Positions 42,812-52,392 are shown, counted from the stretch's first letter. The stretch is DNA of 64,000 bases from Wolbachia endosymbiont (group A) of Rhinocyllus conicus (GCF_947250775.1 NZ_OX366349.1:1612001-1676000), one strand, 5' to 3'. Notes: a model not told the origin generated them from the sequence alone. Numbers and translations: made by a program.

Positions 42812-43759
42812 ATGGTTACATCTTATCAAAATTTTATTGGCATTGACATCGGAAAATTTAAAAATGTCGTTGCAATTCACAAACAGAAGAACGCTGTCAA
42901 ATTTGACAATGATTCTGATGGTTGGCAACAATTATTTCAAAAGTTTTCAGATATTCTACCTAATTCTTTAGTAACTTTGGAAAACACAGGAAAATATGAG
43001 CTTGGTTTGTCACATTTTCTTATTGACAAGAATATTGCAGTACATCGAGCTAATACTCGTAAAGTAAAAAGCTTTATCTTGTCTCACGGAACTGTAGCAA
43101 AGTCTGATAAATCAGATGCGAGGGCTCTTGCTCAATATGGATTTGAACGCCATAGAACTCTCTCTCTATTTGTACCTACATCAAAAGAACAATCAACCCT
43201 GGTTGCACTTTGTCAACGTCGTGATGACATTACGCAAATGAGAGCTCAGGAAAAGTGTAGACTGGAAGCTCCTGAAAATGATCATATAAAGAAAAGTTGT
43301 CAGAAGACCATTGAATTTTTCGATAGTCAAATAAACGAACTCAATGATACTATACAAAAAATTATTGATGGAAGCCATGAACTACAACAACGTCAAAAAA
43401 TCCTTAAAACAGTTTCTGGAATAGGTAAAAAGTTATCACAAGATTTTCTGTGTTTAATGCCAGAGCTTGGTTACTTAAGTAGAAAAGAAGTAGCAAGTCT
43501 TGCCGGAGTTGCACCTCATCCTAGGGAAAGTGGTAAAACTGTTGGTTACCGAAGGATTATAGGAGGTAGAAGTAATGTTCGTTCAAAGCTCTTTACATCT
43601 GCCATGTCTGCTGCAAGGTCCAAATCTGCACTTGGCACCTTTTATTCCAAGCTTGTTGAAAGTGGTAAGAAGAAGATGGTAGCTATAACAGCTCTAATGC
43701 GTAAAATTATAGTAATTGCTAATGCAAGGCTTAAAGAGGCAATTAATTTGAATGTTTAA
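42812..43759 (+). CDS. IS110-family transposase
   Basis: A 315-residue DEDD transposase. The N-terminal RuvC-like domain has FIGIDIGKFKNVVAI (first Asp), VTLENTGKYE (Glu) and KSDKSDARALAQY (Asp pair); the C-terminal transposase_20 domain has LKTVSGIGKKLSQDF and ASLAGVAPHPRESG with the Ser region GRSNVRSKLF. The frame is intact. IS110 elements lack inverted ends and use a bridge RNA from a non-coding end; the non-coding stretches 42606-42811 and 43760-43917 would contain it, but I cannot define the borders. Confidence 0.9.
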   Translation: MVTSYQNFIGIDIGKFKNVVAIHKQKNAVKFDNDSDGWQQLFQKFSDILPNSLVTLENTGKYELGLSHFLIDKNIAVHRANTRKVKSFILSHGTVAKSDKSDARALAQYGFERHRTLSLFVPTSKEQSTLVALCQRRDDITQMRAQEKCRLEAPENDHIKKSCQKTIEFFDSQINELNDTIQKIIDGSHELQQRQKILKTVSGIGKKLSQDFLCLMPELGYLSRKEVASLAGVAPHPRESGKTVGYRRIIGGRSNVRSKLFTSAMSAARSKSALGTFYSKLVESGKKKMVAITALMRKIIVIANARLKEAINLNV

Positions 43760-43917
43760 AAATTTACATAGCAGTAATTGAAATGAATATTGTGCGTCCA
43801 CACAAACTTAAAGTGCTTGTTCACATAGCTTAAACGGAAATTGTTGCAGTAGCTGTTTGATATAGAATTCTGTTCCTATGACAAACGGGTTTTTATTATC
43901 TATATGGTTGGGTAAAG

Positions 43918-46806
43918 TTGCAAAATTATACAAATGAAAAATTAAAAAAAAACATAGTTGATTCAAAGGACAGCGAAGCAAATAGCCTGGTTTATAAAAC
44001 AGGTCATGCGTTGATAATGTACTTACAGGAAAAAGATCCTAGTTTATTAAGAGACTACCTAGATGCTTTACGTCAAGGTAACTCAGATGAGTCAAAAAGT
44101 TTCTTGAAAGACATAAAAGGACATGATGCTGACTTCAAAAGTTGGCTTGCTGAGAATGATACAGAAACTGCTATGGAAGAAATTAATGCCCTACAAGTTA
44201 CAAAAGGAGATTTTATAGCAACTGGTCAAGAAATAGTGGGTGGAGAAATTAAAAACATATCCTACTATAAAGCAAATATAGAAAAAATAGATGGAGAAAA
44301 CGTTGGAAGTTTTTCTCCTGTAGAACATGTTGCATTTCATGATGTTGCTCGCGCTGTTAATAGGGCAACAAATGATAACCTCGATATATCAAAGGAATAT
44401 CATTTCTTAAAGGCAGTAAAAACTGCTGATGGGCAGGTTAAGCTGACTTACTCTGACCAACAAGGTAATGAATACCAAAACAGTTTAGAGTATAAAAATC
44501 AGGCTTTAAGGACATTGTCAAATTATGATGAGAATTTAAAAAAGACTTATGATGAGAGATTAGAAAATATGGATGAGCAGATTCGTAAGGAATCCGCTGA
44601 AGTAGGTGAAAAATACCATAAGCAAGAGATTTCTTATGAAAAACTTTTGGAACAATATAATTTCATTAATTCTTCCTCTCGATATGAAGAATTGAAAAGT
44701 TCCTTGCTCGATGAGATGATAAGCACTGGTTCAAAACAGTTAAAGTCAACTCAGAACATCGACGTAGAAAAGATGTTAGAAGAGATGATCAATATCGATT
44801 CAAACTTAATCAGAGGTACTCACATTAATCTACAAGAAGGTAAGATTTTTTCTATGCAAGCTCATGGTCAAGGAGATATGGGTGCACTGTCTATATATGA
44901 CGGAAATACAAAGCTTGGAGAATTATTGAGCGAATCAGGATTTTTTAAGCAAGTTGAAGGCCAAACTAAAGAAACTTTTGTTTTTGAGGACATATTGCAC
45001 AACTTAAATGTTCAATATGATGGTGGTGCTTATATGGCGGTTACAAAAGAAAATGGTCATTATAAAGCTTCTCTGATAGATGGCAGAACAGTTGAACGCG
45101 ATGAATACTTTGATGAAGCACATTTACATGAAAATGAATTGTTGCATCCTAGCACTGGACACATCCAAAAAGATTTAGATTCTCTGCTCCTTAGAGGTAC
45201 CAAAATTTTGAATCATCAGGATTCAAAGCATGCACAATATTCTGATGAGCAAAAGGCAAATGGAGTAATCGTGGAAAAAGGAAAACTACTGGATAATAAG
45301 GGAACCGACAGGACAGACGACGATGTATACGAAGCGGTTGTAAAGCAAGGAGACGAGCGCTTACATGAATTCAAAAATATGGGCTTTTATATTACCGAAG
45401 AGGTGAAAAATGAAAGAGGTGAAATTACAAATGGAAGTAACTTGTTCATTCATGATCACGGAAAAAATGTGCGCTATGAGTTACCTGAAAAAGTTACTCA
45501 TCTAAAGTTAGTGCAAAAGGATGGACAATATAAGTTAGCACCATCTGATTCTGAAGGGAGAGAGTATAATGGCATACCAGATGAATATAGATATATAGAT
45601 CCAATATTTGCACATGAATATGAGAAGAGAGATTATTCCCATAAACATGTAAATGTGGGCCTTATAAACTTAGAGAAATATGGCTCTGGCAAACTTTTTG
45701 CTATAAAGTACGATCCAAATGATTACCAAATACAAAGAAACTCTAGCGGTGAAATAGTTAGAATAAAAGATCAAGCATATTTCACTAAAGTAAAACTATT
45801 TGATGGTGATACTGATGAAGAAATTGGAATGTTATCTAATAATTTCCATAACTTCAAAGGGAAAATATTCTTTTCTGCTGACTACAACTACAGTTATAAC
45901 GATTTCCTCGCATCTGTTTCTCCTCAAGTTGAAATTGAGGACATGGGGAATGGAAGTAAAAAAATAACTTTCGATCAAGGTGATGGCGATATCGGTGATA
46001 CTAATAGAGGCTACACGGACTATCAGAGAATATTCACACAAGAGAAGCAAACCGAAAGTCCAGCACAACAAACAAGTGTAGGTAAAGTTGATGCAGAAGT
46101 TGATACTTCACATAGAACTACTAATGTTATTGCACAAGCCTCTGAAGAACAAGCTGTTATCAGAGAAGATGAAATGCAGTCTGATCAGTCAATTTCATCA
46201 CAAAGTTTAACAAGAACGAAAAGAGCATCTTTAGTGGAGGAGAAAGAGCAGGTAGTGTTGAAAGACACAATCTTGAAAATAGAAAAGAGCTATGATCGAG
46301 ATGTAGAAGGAAAGCACAAGGCAAATGTAATCATAGATTATAATGATGTGAAAGCCTTGTATAATAGAGCAGAAGGAGCGGAAAAGCAATCTGTGTTAAA
46401 GTTTTGGCACAAATTGGCTGAATCAGGATATAGGGTTGGTGCTTTGCCAGAAGACAAATACTATTTTGAAAAAGGCAAATTCGTAATCCACGATAGTGGC
46501 GCAAAGAAACTTATAGTGTTACCTGAGGATAAGGTATCCATCAAAATAATGAAGGATGGCAATCATTATGATCTAGCTATATCTAATAATGATAATGGTA
46601 AAGTGATAAGTAGCATTACCAAAATAGACAACTTAAACTATGAGTTGCTGTCAGATTCAAGTTATTTCAACTTAGAAACGCAAGATAGCACTATATTTTC
46701 AGGTCAACATAACGAATATAATCTTTATCTAGAGAATGGCTTTGCGAAAATGTTCGATTGCGCAAGCGATCATGTTTATCACGATCATAACTCAGCCTAC
46801 ATCTAA
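43918..46806 (+). CDS. Large hypothetical protein with internal repeated module
   Basis: A 962-residue acidic protein that I do not recognise, apparently starting at TTG 43918. Two stretches near residues 510-560 and 860-910 are alike (LFIHDHGKNVRYELPEKV and FVIHDSGAKKLIVLPEDK, each followed by a DGxxYxLA segment), and weaker similar strands occur near 165-195 and 375, so it may be built from repeated beta modules. A coiled-coil region lies around 200-240. The site RTKR is at 766-769. There is no signal peptide. With the ankyrin gene and phage genes next to it, a phage-island effector is possible but unproven. Confidence 0.75.
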   Translation: MQNYTNEKLKKNIVDSKDSEANSLVYKTGHALIMYLQEKDPSLLRDYLDALRQGNSDESKSFLKDIKGHDADFKSWLAENDTETAMEEINALQVTKGDFIATGQEIVGGEIKNISYYKANIEKIDGENVGSFSPVEHVAFHDVARAVNRATNDNLDISKEYHFLKAVKTADGQVKLTYSDQQGNEYQNSLEYKNQALRTLSNYDENLKKTYDERLENMDEQIRKESAEVGEKYHKQEISYEKLLEQYNFINSSSRYEELKSSLLDEMISTGSKQLKSTQNIDVEKMLEEMINIDSNLIRGTHINLQEGKIFSMQAHGQGDMGALSIYDGNTKLGELLSESGFFKQVEGQTKETFVFEDILHNLNVQYDGGAYMAVTKENGHYKASLIDGRTVERDEYFDEAHLHENELLHPSTGHIQKDLDSLLLRGTKILNHQDSKHAQYSDEQKANGVIVEKGKLLDNKGTDRTDDDVYEAVVKQGDERLHEFKNMGFYITEEVKNERGEITNGSNLFIHDHGKNVRYELPEKVTHLKLVQKDGQYKLAPSDSEGREYNGIPDEYRYIDPIFAHEYEKRDYSHKHVNVGLINLEKYGSGKLFAIKYDPNDYQIQRNSSGEIVRIKDQAYFTKVKLFDGDTDEEIGMLSNNFHNFKGKIFFSADYNYSYNDFLASVSPQVEIEDMGNGSKKITFDQGDGDIGDTNRGYTDYQRIFTQEKQTESPAQQTSVGKVDAEVDTSHRTTNVIAQASEEQAVIREDEMQSDQSISSQSLTRTKRASLVEEKEQVVLKDTILKIEKSYDRDVEGKHKANVIIDYNDVKALYNRAEGAEKQSVLKFWHKLAESGYRVGALPEDKYYFEKGKFVIHDSGAKKLIVLPEDKVSIKIMKDGNHYDLAISNNDNGKVISSITKIDNLNYELLSDSSYFNLETQDSTIFSGQHNEYNLYLENGFAKMFDCASDHVYHDHNSAYI

Positions 46807-46854
46807 TACATACAGGGAGGGCACTGCCCTCTTCTTGTCATCCCAGTCTGGGAT

Positions 46855-47180
46855 GGCTTTGTTGCATCGCTAGCTATAATGGATTAAAGATAAAAAAGAT
46901 GGAGAATATCAGTAGCTTATTATTCTGGTATTTATAACAAGAACGGTCAGTGAATACCTAAATTTGAGTAAAAGAAATTTCACTACCACTCACTAATCCG
47001 GCTAAAATTCAAGAATTTCAATGCTTTAGCTATTTTCAATAGAATTAAGTTTATTAATATAAATAATAAATTACTATTCTTAAATTTGATCAGATTGATT
47101 GCAAAAAAACAAGATTTTCAATAGGTTGCTTATAATCCTAGCTATAGTTAGCCTTTCATAAGTAGCGATGCAACAAAGCC
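46855..47180 (+). mobile_element. 326-bp MITE with IS5-type ends, copy 2
   Basis: Ends GGCTTTGTTGCATCGC and GCGATGCAACAAAGCC, interior nearly identical to the other copies. Flanking 9-mers gtctgggat and cactgggat differ at two positions, so the target duplication is imperfect. Only 55 bases separate it from copy 3. Confidence 0.88.
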
Positions 47181-47235
47181 CACTGGGATCTAGCCTTTAT
47201 TATTTGGTTGAAATTAAGTCTTCTGGATCCCAGTG

Positions 47236-47561
47236 GGCTTTGTTGCATCGCTAGCTATGATGGATTAAAGATAAAAAAGATGGAGAATATCAGTAGCTTA
47301 TTATTCTGGTATTTATAACAAGAACGGTCAGTGAATACCTAAATTTGAGTAAAAGAAATTTCACTACCACTCACTAATCCGGCTAAAATTCAAGAATTTC
47401 AATGCTTTAGCTATTTTCAATAGAATTAAGTTTATTAATATAAATAATAAATTACTATTCTTAAATTTGATCAGGTTGATTGCAAAAAAACAAGATTTTC
47501 AATAGGTTGCTTATAATCCTAGCTATAGTTAGCCTTTCATAAGTAGCGATGCAACAAAGCC
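47236..47561 (+). mobile_element. 326-bp MITE with IS5-type ends, copy 3
   Basis: Same sequence and orientation as copy 2, with a perfect 9-bp target duplication atcccagtg at 47227-47235 and 47562-47570. The interior has no coding frame. It was inserted in a palindromic repeat arm. Confidence 0.9.
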
Positions 47562-47734
47562 ATCCCAGTGTCACGCACTGGGATGACAAAAAAAGGAGCA
47601 CTGGTTCACCTTATGACGGTGTCATCCTAATACCTTCCCCTGTCATCCAAGTAGCTAACACTGGGATCTCATTTTACTTTATGATGATGTCATGAAAGTA
47701 GCCTTCTTCTTGTATCTTGTCAGATGTTTTTCTC

Positions 47735-48693
47735 TCATTTATAAGCAAAAAAGGAAAGCGTGAAACTAGAAAAAGAAGCTTTAAGAACGATGGTTTCAAA
47801 GTCTACTGAATTTTCTACACAAACATAATGTAGAAAAAGTAAAAACCTGCATGGAATCTACTGGTTGTTATAGCGAAGCACTGGCTGAATTTCTACACAA
47901 TGCTGGACATTTTGTAAGTGTTGTAAATCCTTATTGCATAAAATCTTATGCAAGGAGTAAGCTGATACGACAAAAGAATGATCAGACCGATGCAGAAGTT
48001 ATTGCTGATTATTGCCAAAGACAGGAACCTTCTAGTTGGACACCACCTTCTCCTGAAATGAAAAAATTAAAACATCTTTATCGTTGCTCAGTTGCGTTAA
48101 AAGATGAGTTAACATTAGTAAATAACCACTTAGAAAAAAAAGAGAGACTGCCTAAAGAAGTTGCAAATGCTTGGGAAGACCTTGCAATGAATATAGCTCA
48201 AAAAATAGAAACAATAAAAAACTCCGTACGTGAACTATTAAATCAACACAAAGAATTGTTGGAAAATTTTCAACTTCTATTGACTATTCCAGGCATAGGA
48301 GAAGAATCAGCAATAGCTATTTTAGCTGAAGTTTCTGATATAGAGGTTTTTAGAGATGCCAGGCAATTGGCAGCATATACAGGAGTTATACCACGAAATA
48401 TGACGTCAGGTTCCTCTGTATATGCCAAACCCAGATTAAGTAAATCCGGTTCACAAACATTACGTAAGGCACTTTTCTTTCCTGCCATAGTAGCTAAGAA
48501 TCACAATCCTATCATTATGAGCTTTTGCCAAAGATTAAAGGAAAAGGGTAAGCATAATATGGCCATCGTTGGTGCTGCAATGCGTAAGCTACTCCATATC
48601 ATTTTCGGTATTCTGACATCCAAAAGTGCTTTTGATCCTAACCATATCAAAAACTACAGGGCTAGGAGGTTGACTGAAGGTTTAGTACTTTAA
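47735..48693 (+). pseudogene. IS110-family (IS1111-like) transposase, 5'-damaged
   Basis: From ATG 47851 an open frame of 280 residues encodes MESTGCYSEALAEFL (with the conserved Glu), KNDQTDAEVIADYC (Asp pair), LLLTIPGIGEESAIAI and LAAYTGVIPRNMTSGSSVY with the Ser region SKSGSQTLRKALFF. Upstream, homologous sequence continues (LNFLHKHNVEKVKTC from about 47807; KRETRKRSFKND from about 47757) but in another frame, and the first catalytic Asp segment is gone. The copy is therefore inactive. It is a different IS110 lineage from the one at 42812. Confidence 0.8.
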
Positions 48694-48760
48694 AATCAAA
48701 AATGCTTCCTATCTATCTTATGTAAAGTGGTATCTTACACAAATTTATTGAATGTTGTTG

Positions 48761-48839
48761 GTTAGTGGATATGTTGATAAGTAAACTTCATCTGTTTTGT
48801 GCGTATAAAACTAATTTACTTATCAACATATCCACTAAC
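48761..48839. repeat. 25-bp perfect inverted repeat
   Basis: Arms 48761-48785 and 48815-48839 are perfect reverse complements (outer ends GTTAGTGGATATG and CATATCCACTAAC) around a 29-base loop. The arms contain TTATCAACA, one base from a DnaA box. It lies just after the IS110 relic. It might be an IS end remnant or a small palindromic element. Confidence 0.75.
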
Positions 48840-48940
48840 TATAATCTGTGTACTGTTACACAATTGGAAGTATTTTTTGATTTTATGATGCAACTTGGGA
48901 AATTTTTATAATTTTTTTGTTGACTAACAAGACGGTATCT

Positions 48941-49203
48941 CCTGTCATCCCAGTGCCCAGACACTGGGATCCATTTTGCATGTAATTCCGCTATAGTATT
49001 ATGTTTTAGTGTAAAGTTTGGTATTTATCCATTAAGTTCGTTTGCGAGCAAAGTTCGCTAGATTCCAGTGTCAAGCACTGGGATGACAAAAAAAGGAGCA
49101 CTGGGATGACAGCAGTCCTACGTCATACCGCGATTCATTCCTACGTCATACCGCGATTCATTCGCGGTATCTCTTAACATAGATCCCGCTAACAAGCAGC
49201 GGG
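48941..49203. repeat. Palindromic repeat cluster left of serine-recombinase copy 2
   Basis: Includes 'cccagtgcccagacactggg', a partial tandem duplication of 'cctacgtcataccgcgattc' near 49128-49155, and the CCCGCTAACAAGCAGCGGG hairpin whose end at 49203 abuts the element. No gene is seen in 48840-49203. Confidence 0.7.
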
Positions 49204-49365
49204 ATTACCCCGCCAACAATGTTGCAAAAAACGTAAAATTAGAGAAAAGCATTTCTCGAAAACTTCTATGTCCAAAAACAAGAGTGCCATTTATTTATAG
49301 TGCCAACAATCAATTAACCATCAGTTTCAATGAATGATATGAACATATTATTTCAAGGAAAGTTC

Positions 49366-49524
49366 ATGGGAAATAAGAGATTAGCTATACGGATTAGCTG
49401 TAGCTATGAAACTAACCGGTTGGCAGAAAAGTATTTGTTAGATGCTTATGAAAAAGCCGTGTCAAAGCAAGTAAGCCAAAAAAATTTAAAACATAAAAAT
49501 GGGATGGCTTTGTTGCATCGCTAG
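49366..49524 (+). pseudogene. orf1 of serine-recombinase element, interrupted by MITE
   Basis: The first 45 codons match orf1 of copies 1 and 3; the MITE inserted at 49506 replaces the rest by MALLHR and a stop. If orf1 is needed for transposition this copy is crippled, whereas its recombinase gene keeps its own ribosome site. Confidence 0.6.
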
Positions 49525-49831
49525 CTATGATGGATTAAAGATAAAAAAGATGGAGAATATCAGTAGCTTATTATTCTGGTATTTATAACAAGAACGGTCA
49601 GTGAATACCTAAATTTGAGTAAAAGAAATTTCACTACCACTCACTAATCCGGCTAAAATTCAAGAATTTCAATGCTTTAGCTATTTTCAATAGAATTAAG
49701 TTTATTAATATAAATAATAAATTACTATTCTTAAATTTGATCAGATTGATTGCAAAAAAACAAGATTTTCAATAGGTTGCTTATAATCCTAGCTATAGTT
49801 AGCCTTTCATAAGTAGCGATGCAACAAAGCC
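49506..49831 (+). mobile_element. 326-bp MITE with IS5-type ends, copy 4
   Basis: Inserted in the serine-recombinase element with a perfect 9-bp duplication aaatgggat at 49497-49505 and 49832-49840; copies 1 and 3 of the element give the empty site. This is the cleanest proof that the MITE is mobile with a 9-bp duplication, matching IS903-type transposases such as those at 2149, 21382 and 35559. Confidence 0.95.
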
Positions 49832-49854
49832 AAATGGGATTCAAGGAGGATCAA

Positions 49855-51630
49855 ATGGTAACAGTGAGTTTATATGCAAGAGTTTCTTCGGGGAAACAAG
49901 CACAAGAAAATACAATAGCAAGTCAAGTTGCAGCTTTAGAGAAGCAAATTAGTACGGATGGATACAAATTATTAAGTGAGTATAAATTTATTGATAATGG
50001 CTACAGTGGATCTAATCTAGTCCGTCCTGATCTAGAAAAGTTACGTGATAAAGTAACAGAAGGTAAAATTGATAGAATTTACATTCATTCACCTGATCGC
50101 TTATCTAGAAAATATGCATATCAAATGGTATTACTTGAAGAATTTGAGAAAGCAGGAGCAGAAACGGTTTTCTTAAATTATGAGATTAACGATAATCCAG
50201 AATCTCAATTGCTGTTACAAATGCAAGGTATGATAGCAGAATATGAACGAGCGAAAATTATGGAACGAAGTCGTCGCGGAAAGATTTATGCAGCTAATAA
50301 AGGTTGTGTAAGCGTAATGGGAGGAGCTCCTTATGGTTATCGTTATATAGATAAATATATGGGAGGAGGACAAGCTTTATTTGAAATAAACGAAGAAGAA
50401 GCTAATGTTGTTAGGAAAGTATTTTTGTGGATAGGAAGAGAAAGGACAAGTATTGGGGAAGTGTGTCGTCGGCTAAACACTATGTCTATTATAACACGAA
50501 CAGGAAAAAAGTACTGGGATAGAAGTGTGATTTGGGGTATGTTAAAAAATCCTGCTTACAAAGGACAAGCGGCTTTTGGTAAAACAAAAGTAGGTATAAA
50601 GTTACAACATATCAGACCACAGAAACATTCTTGTGAACAACCGAAAGATAATTACTCTACCTATTCTGTTGAAAAAGCAAATTGGATTTATGTTAAAGTG
50701 CCAAATATAGTGGACGAAGATGTATTTGATATAGTTCAAGAACAATTAGCTGAGAATAGAAAAATAGCAAGGACAAGAGAAAGAGGAGCAAAATATTTAC
50801 TACAAGGTTTAATCGTATGTAAGCGTTGTCGTTATGCATATTACGGAAGTCCTGTAAGAAATAAGCGAGGAGAAAAAATTGATCATTATGCTTATTATCG
50901 TTGTATTGGTAGAGATTCTTACCGTTTTGGTGGTAATAAAATTTGTGATAATAAACACATTCGTACAGATGCATTAGAAACAGCCGTTTGGGAAGAGGTT
51001 AAGCATTTATTGAAAAATCCAAATAGGGTTTTAGAAGAATACAGGCGTAGACTTTCAGAGCTTAAAAAATCATCATGGGATCAAAAAAGCGATTTACTAG
51101 AGAAACAAGAAAATAAATTAAAACGTGGTATTGCTAGACTTATTGATAGTTATGCTCAAGAATATATTAATCAAGAAGAATTTGAACCACGAATTAAAGC
51201 AATGAAACAAAGTTTAAAAACAATTGAAGAGGAGAAGAAAAGGATATTCGATCAAAAGAAATTAAAACAGGAATTAACTTTGGTTGTAACCAATTTAGAA
51301 GACTTTTCTTCCAATATTACATCAAACCTTGATAACGCAGACTGGCTAACTAAACGTGATATTATTAGAACGTTAGTCAAGAGAATTGAAATTAACCTTG
51401 AGGACGTAAATGTGGTATTTCGTGTAAAAGAGCTACCAAACTCTCCTGGAAATAATCGAGAAGAAAAGAAAAATTTGCAACATTGTTGGCGGGGTAATGA
51501 CACCCTTTCTAGTAGAGGTTGCTCTCAAATCACAACGTGCATACAACTGCAGCGGCATGATGTTTTATTTATTATAGCTATAACACTAAAGTTTACAGTT
51601 GAAACAAACCACTTGGCCACGTGGAACTGA
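49855..51630 (+). CDS. Large serine recombinase, copy 2
   Basis: Identical in the shared part to the recombinase at 363-2021 (YARVSS, zinc-ribbon CKRC, coiled coil). ATG 49855 follows AAGGAGG at 49843-49849, both retained because the MITE duplicated the bases just upstream. The frame leaves the element through the right inverted repeat at 51498 and continues 44 codons (DTLSSRGCSQITTCIQLQRH onward) to a stop at 51630, overlapping the 3' end of the convergent trhO gene by 45 bases. This tail is an accident of the insertion site. Confidence 0.9.
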   Translation: MVTVSLYARVSSGKQAQENTIASQVAALEKQISTDGYKLLSEYKFIDNGYSGSNLVRPDLEKLRDKVTEGKIDRIYIHSPDRLSRKYAYQMVLLEEFEKAGAETVFLNYEINDNPESQLLLQMQGMIAEYERAKIMERSRRGKIYAANKGCVSVMGGAPYGYRYIDKYMGGGQALFEINEEEANVVRKVFLWIGRERTSIGEVCRRLNTMSIITRTGKKYWDRSVIWGMLKNPAYKGQAAFGKTKVGIKLQHIRPQKHSCEQPKDNYSTYSVEKANWIYVKVPNIVDEDVFDIVQEQLAENRKIARTRERGAKYLLQGLIVCKRCRYAYYGSPVRNKRGEKIDHYAYYRCIGRDSYRFGGNKICDNKHIRTDALETAVWEEVKHLLKNPNRVLEEYRRRLSELKKSSWDQKSDLLEKQENKLKRGIARLIDSYAQEYINQEEFEPRIKAMKQSLKTIEEEKKRIFDQKKLKQELTLVVTNLEDFSSNITSNLDNADWLTKRDIIRTLVKRIEINLEDVNVVFRVKELPNSPGNNREEKKNLQHCWRGNDTLSSRGCSQITTCIQLQRHDVLFIIAITLKFTVETNHLATWN

Positions 51631-52392
51631 CTTCAGCTTGTCCGTTGAAACTTGATTTGAGCAGAGTATGCATTTTATTGTGTTGCTTGGAGTAAGTGAG
51701 TTATCAACAGCAATTCTATCATCAAAAACAAAACACTCACCTTTCCAATTACCATTTTTATTATAAGTTTTTTCAAGGTAAGAAAGAATGCCGCCTTTCA
51801 GGTGGTATACATTGTTAAATCCAAGATTTTTCATGTACGCTGTTGATTTTTCGCATCTAATCCCACCAGTGCAGTACATAGCTACTTTCAGGTCTTTACT
51901 CTCAGAGAAAGACTTTGCCCACTCAGGAAAATCGCGAAAACGCTGAGTATGTGGATTGATTGCATTTTTAAACTTGCCTAATTTCACTTCATACTCATTT
52001 CGTGTATCTATTACTAAAACGTCAGGTTGAGAAGTAAAATCATCCCAATGCTCTGGATCAACATATTTACCCTTAAGGGAAATATCAAGATTGCCTACAC
52101 CAAGATTCACAATCTCTCTTTTTAATTTTACCTTCATCTTGCTAAATGGTTGATATTCTGCTGCACTCTCTTTCCATGTAAGGTCCCTTAGCCTATAATC
52201 AGAACGTAGAAAATCGAATATTTTATCAATCGCGTTTCTTTCACCAGATACGGTTGCATTAATACCCTCTTCTGCAAGGAGTATAGTACCCTTTAATTCA
52301 ATGTCGTCGCATGCAGTTTTTATTTCGTCTTTCATGTCATAATAATTAGAGAGTTCTACAAAGTGATAGAAAGTTGCAATGACGAAGCTCAT
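51586..52392 (-). CDS. trhO: tRNA uridine(34) hydroxylase, rhodanese-like
   Basis: TrhO (YceA family) hydroxylates the wobble uridine of some tRNAs as part of cmo5U formation. The 268 residues hold an N-terminal acylphosphatase-like part (GTILLAEEGINATVSG), a rhodanese domain with VLVIDTRNEYEVKLGKFKNA, and the active-site loop YCTGGIRCEKS around residue 175, then YHLKGGILSYLE. Two C-terminal CxxC-like pairs (CILCSNQV, VCFNC) suggest metal binding. The 3' end overlaps the run-out of the recombinase frame on the other strand. Confidence 0.92.
   Translation of the reverse strand: MSFVIATFYHFVELSNYYDMKDEIKTACDDIELKGTILLAEEGINATVSGERNAIDKIFDFLRSDYRLRDLTWKESAAEYQPFSKMKVKLKREIVNLGVGNLDISLKGKYVDPEHWDDFTSQPDVLVIDTRNEYEVKLGKFKNAINPHTQRFRDFPEWAKSFSESKDLKVAMYCTGGIRCEKSTAYMKNLGFNNVYHLKGGILSYLEKTYNKNGNWKGECFVFDDRIAVDNSLTPSNTIKCILCSNQVSTDKLKSVPRGQVVCFNCKL

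Larger units (their letters stand above)
49204..51498 (+). mobile_element. Compact serine-recombinase transposon, copy 2, with MITE inside
   Basis: Length 2,295 bp, exactly 1,960 plus the 326-bp MITE and its 9-bp target duplication. Ends, AT edges and gene content are as in copy 1. Removing the element would leave 'gcggg AT gacacc', the natural edge of a palindromic repeat. Copy 1 lies in the same kind of site but in the opposite orientation relative to it. Confidence 0.88.

Noticed and set aside
43918..46806. Cytoplasmic incompatibility factor or latrotoxin-like toxin
   Set aside because: No Ulp1/OTU/PD-(D/E)XK catalytic motif and no ankyrin or latrotoxin C-terminal pattern is visible, and there is no adjacent cifA-like partner.
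46855..47561. CRISPR array from the two close repeats
   Set aside because: The repeats are 326 bp with IS-type inverted ends and target duplications; no short direct repeats with spacers occur in the window.
48761..48839. Replication origin because of a DnaA-like motif
   Set aside because: There is only one imperfect box pair inside a hairpin, no box cluster or origin-linked genes, and IS relics lie around it.
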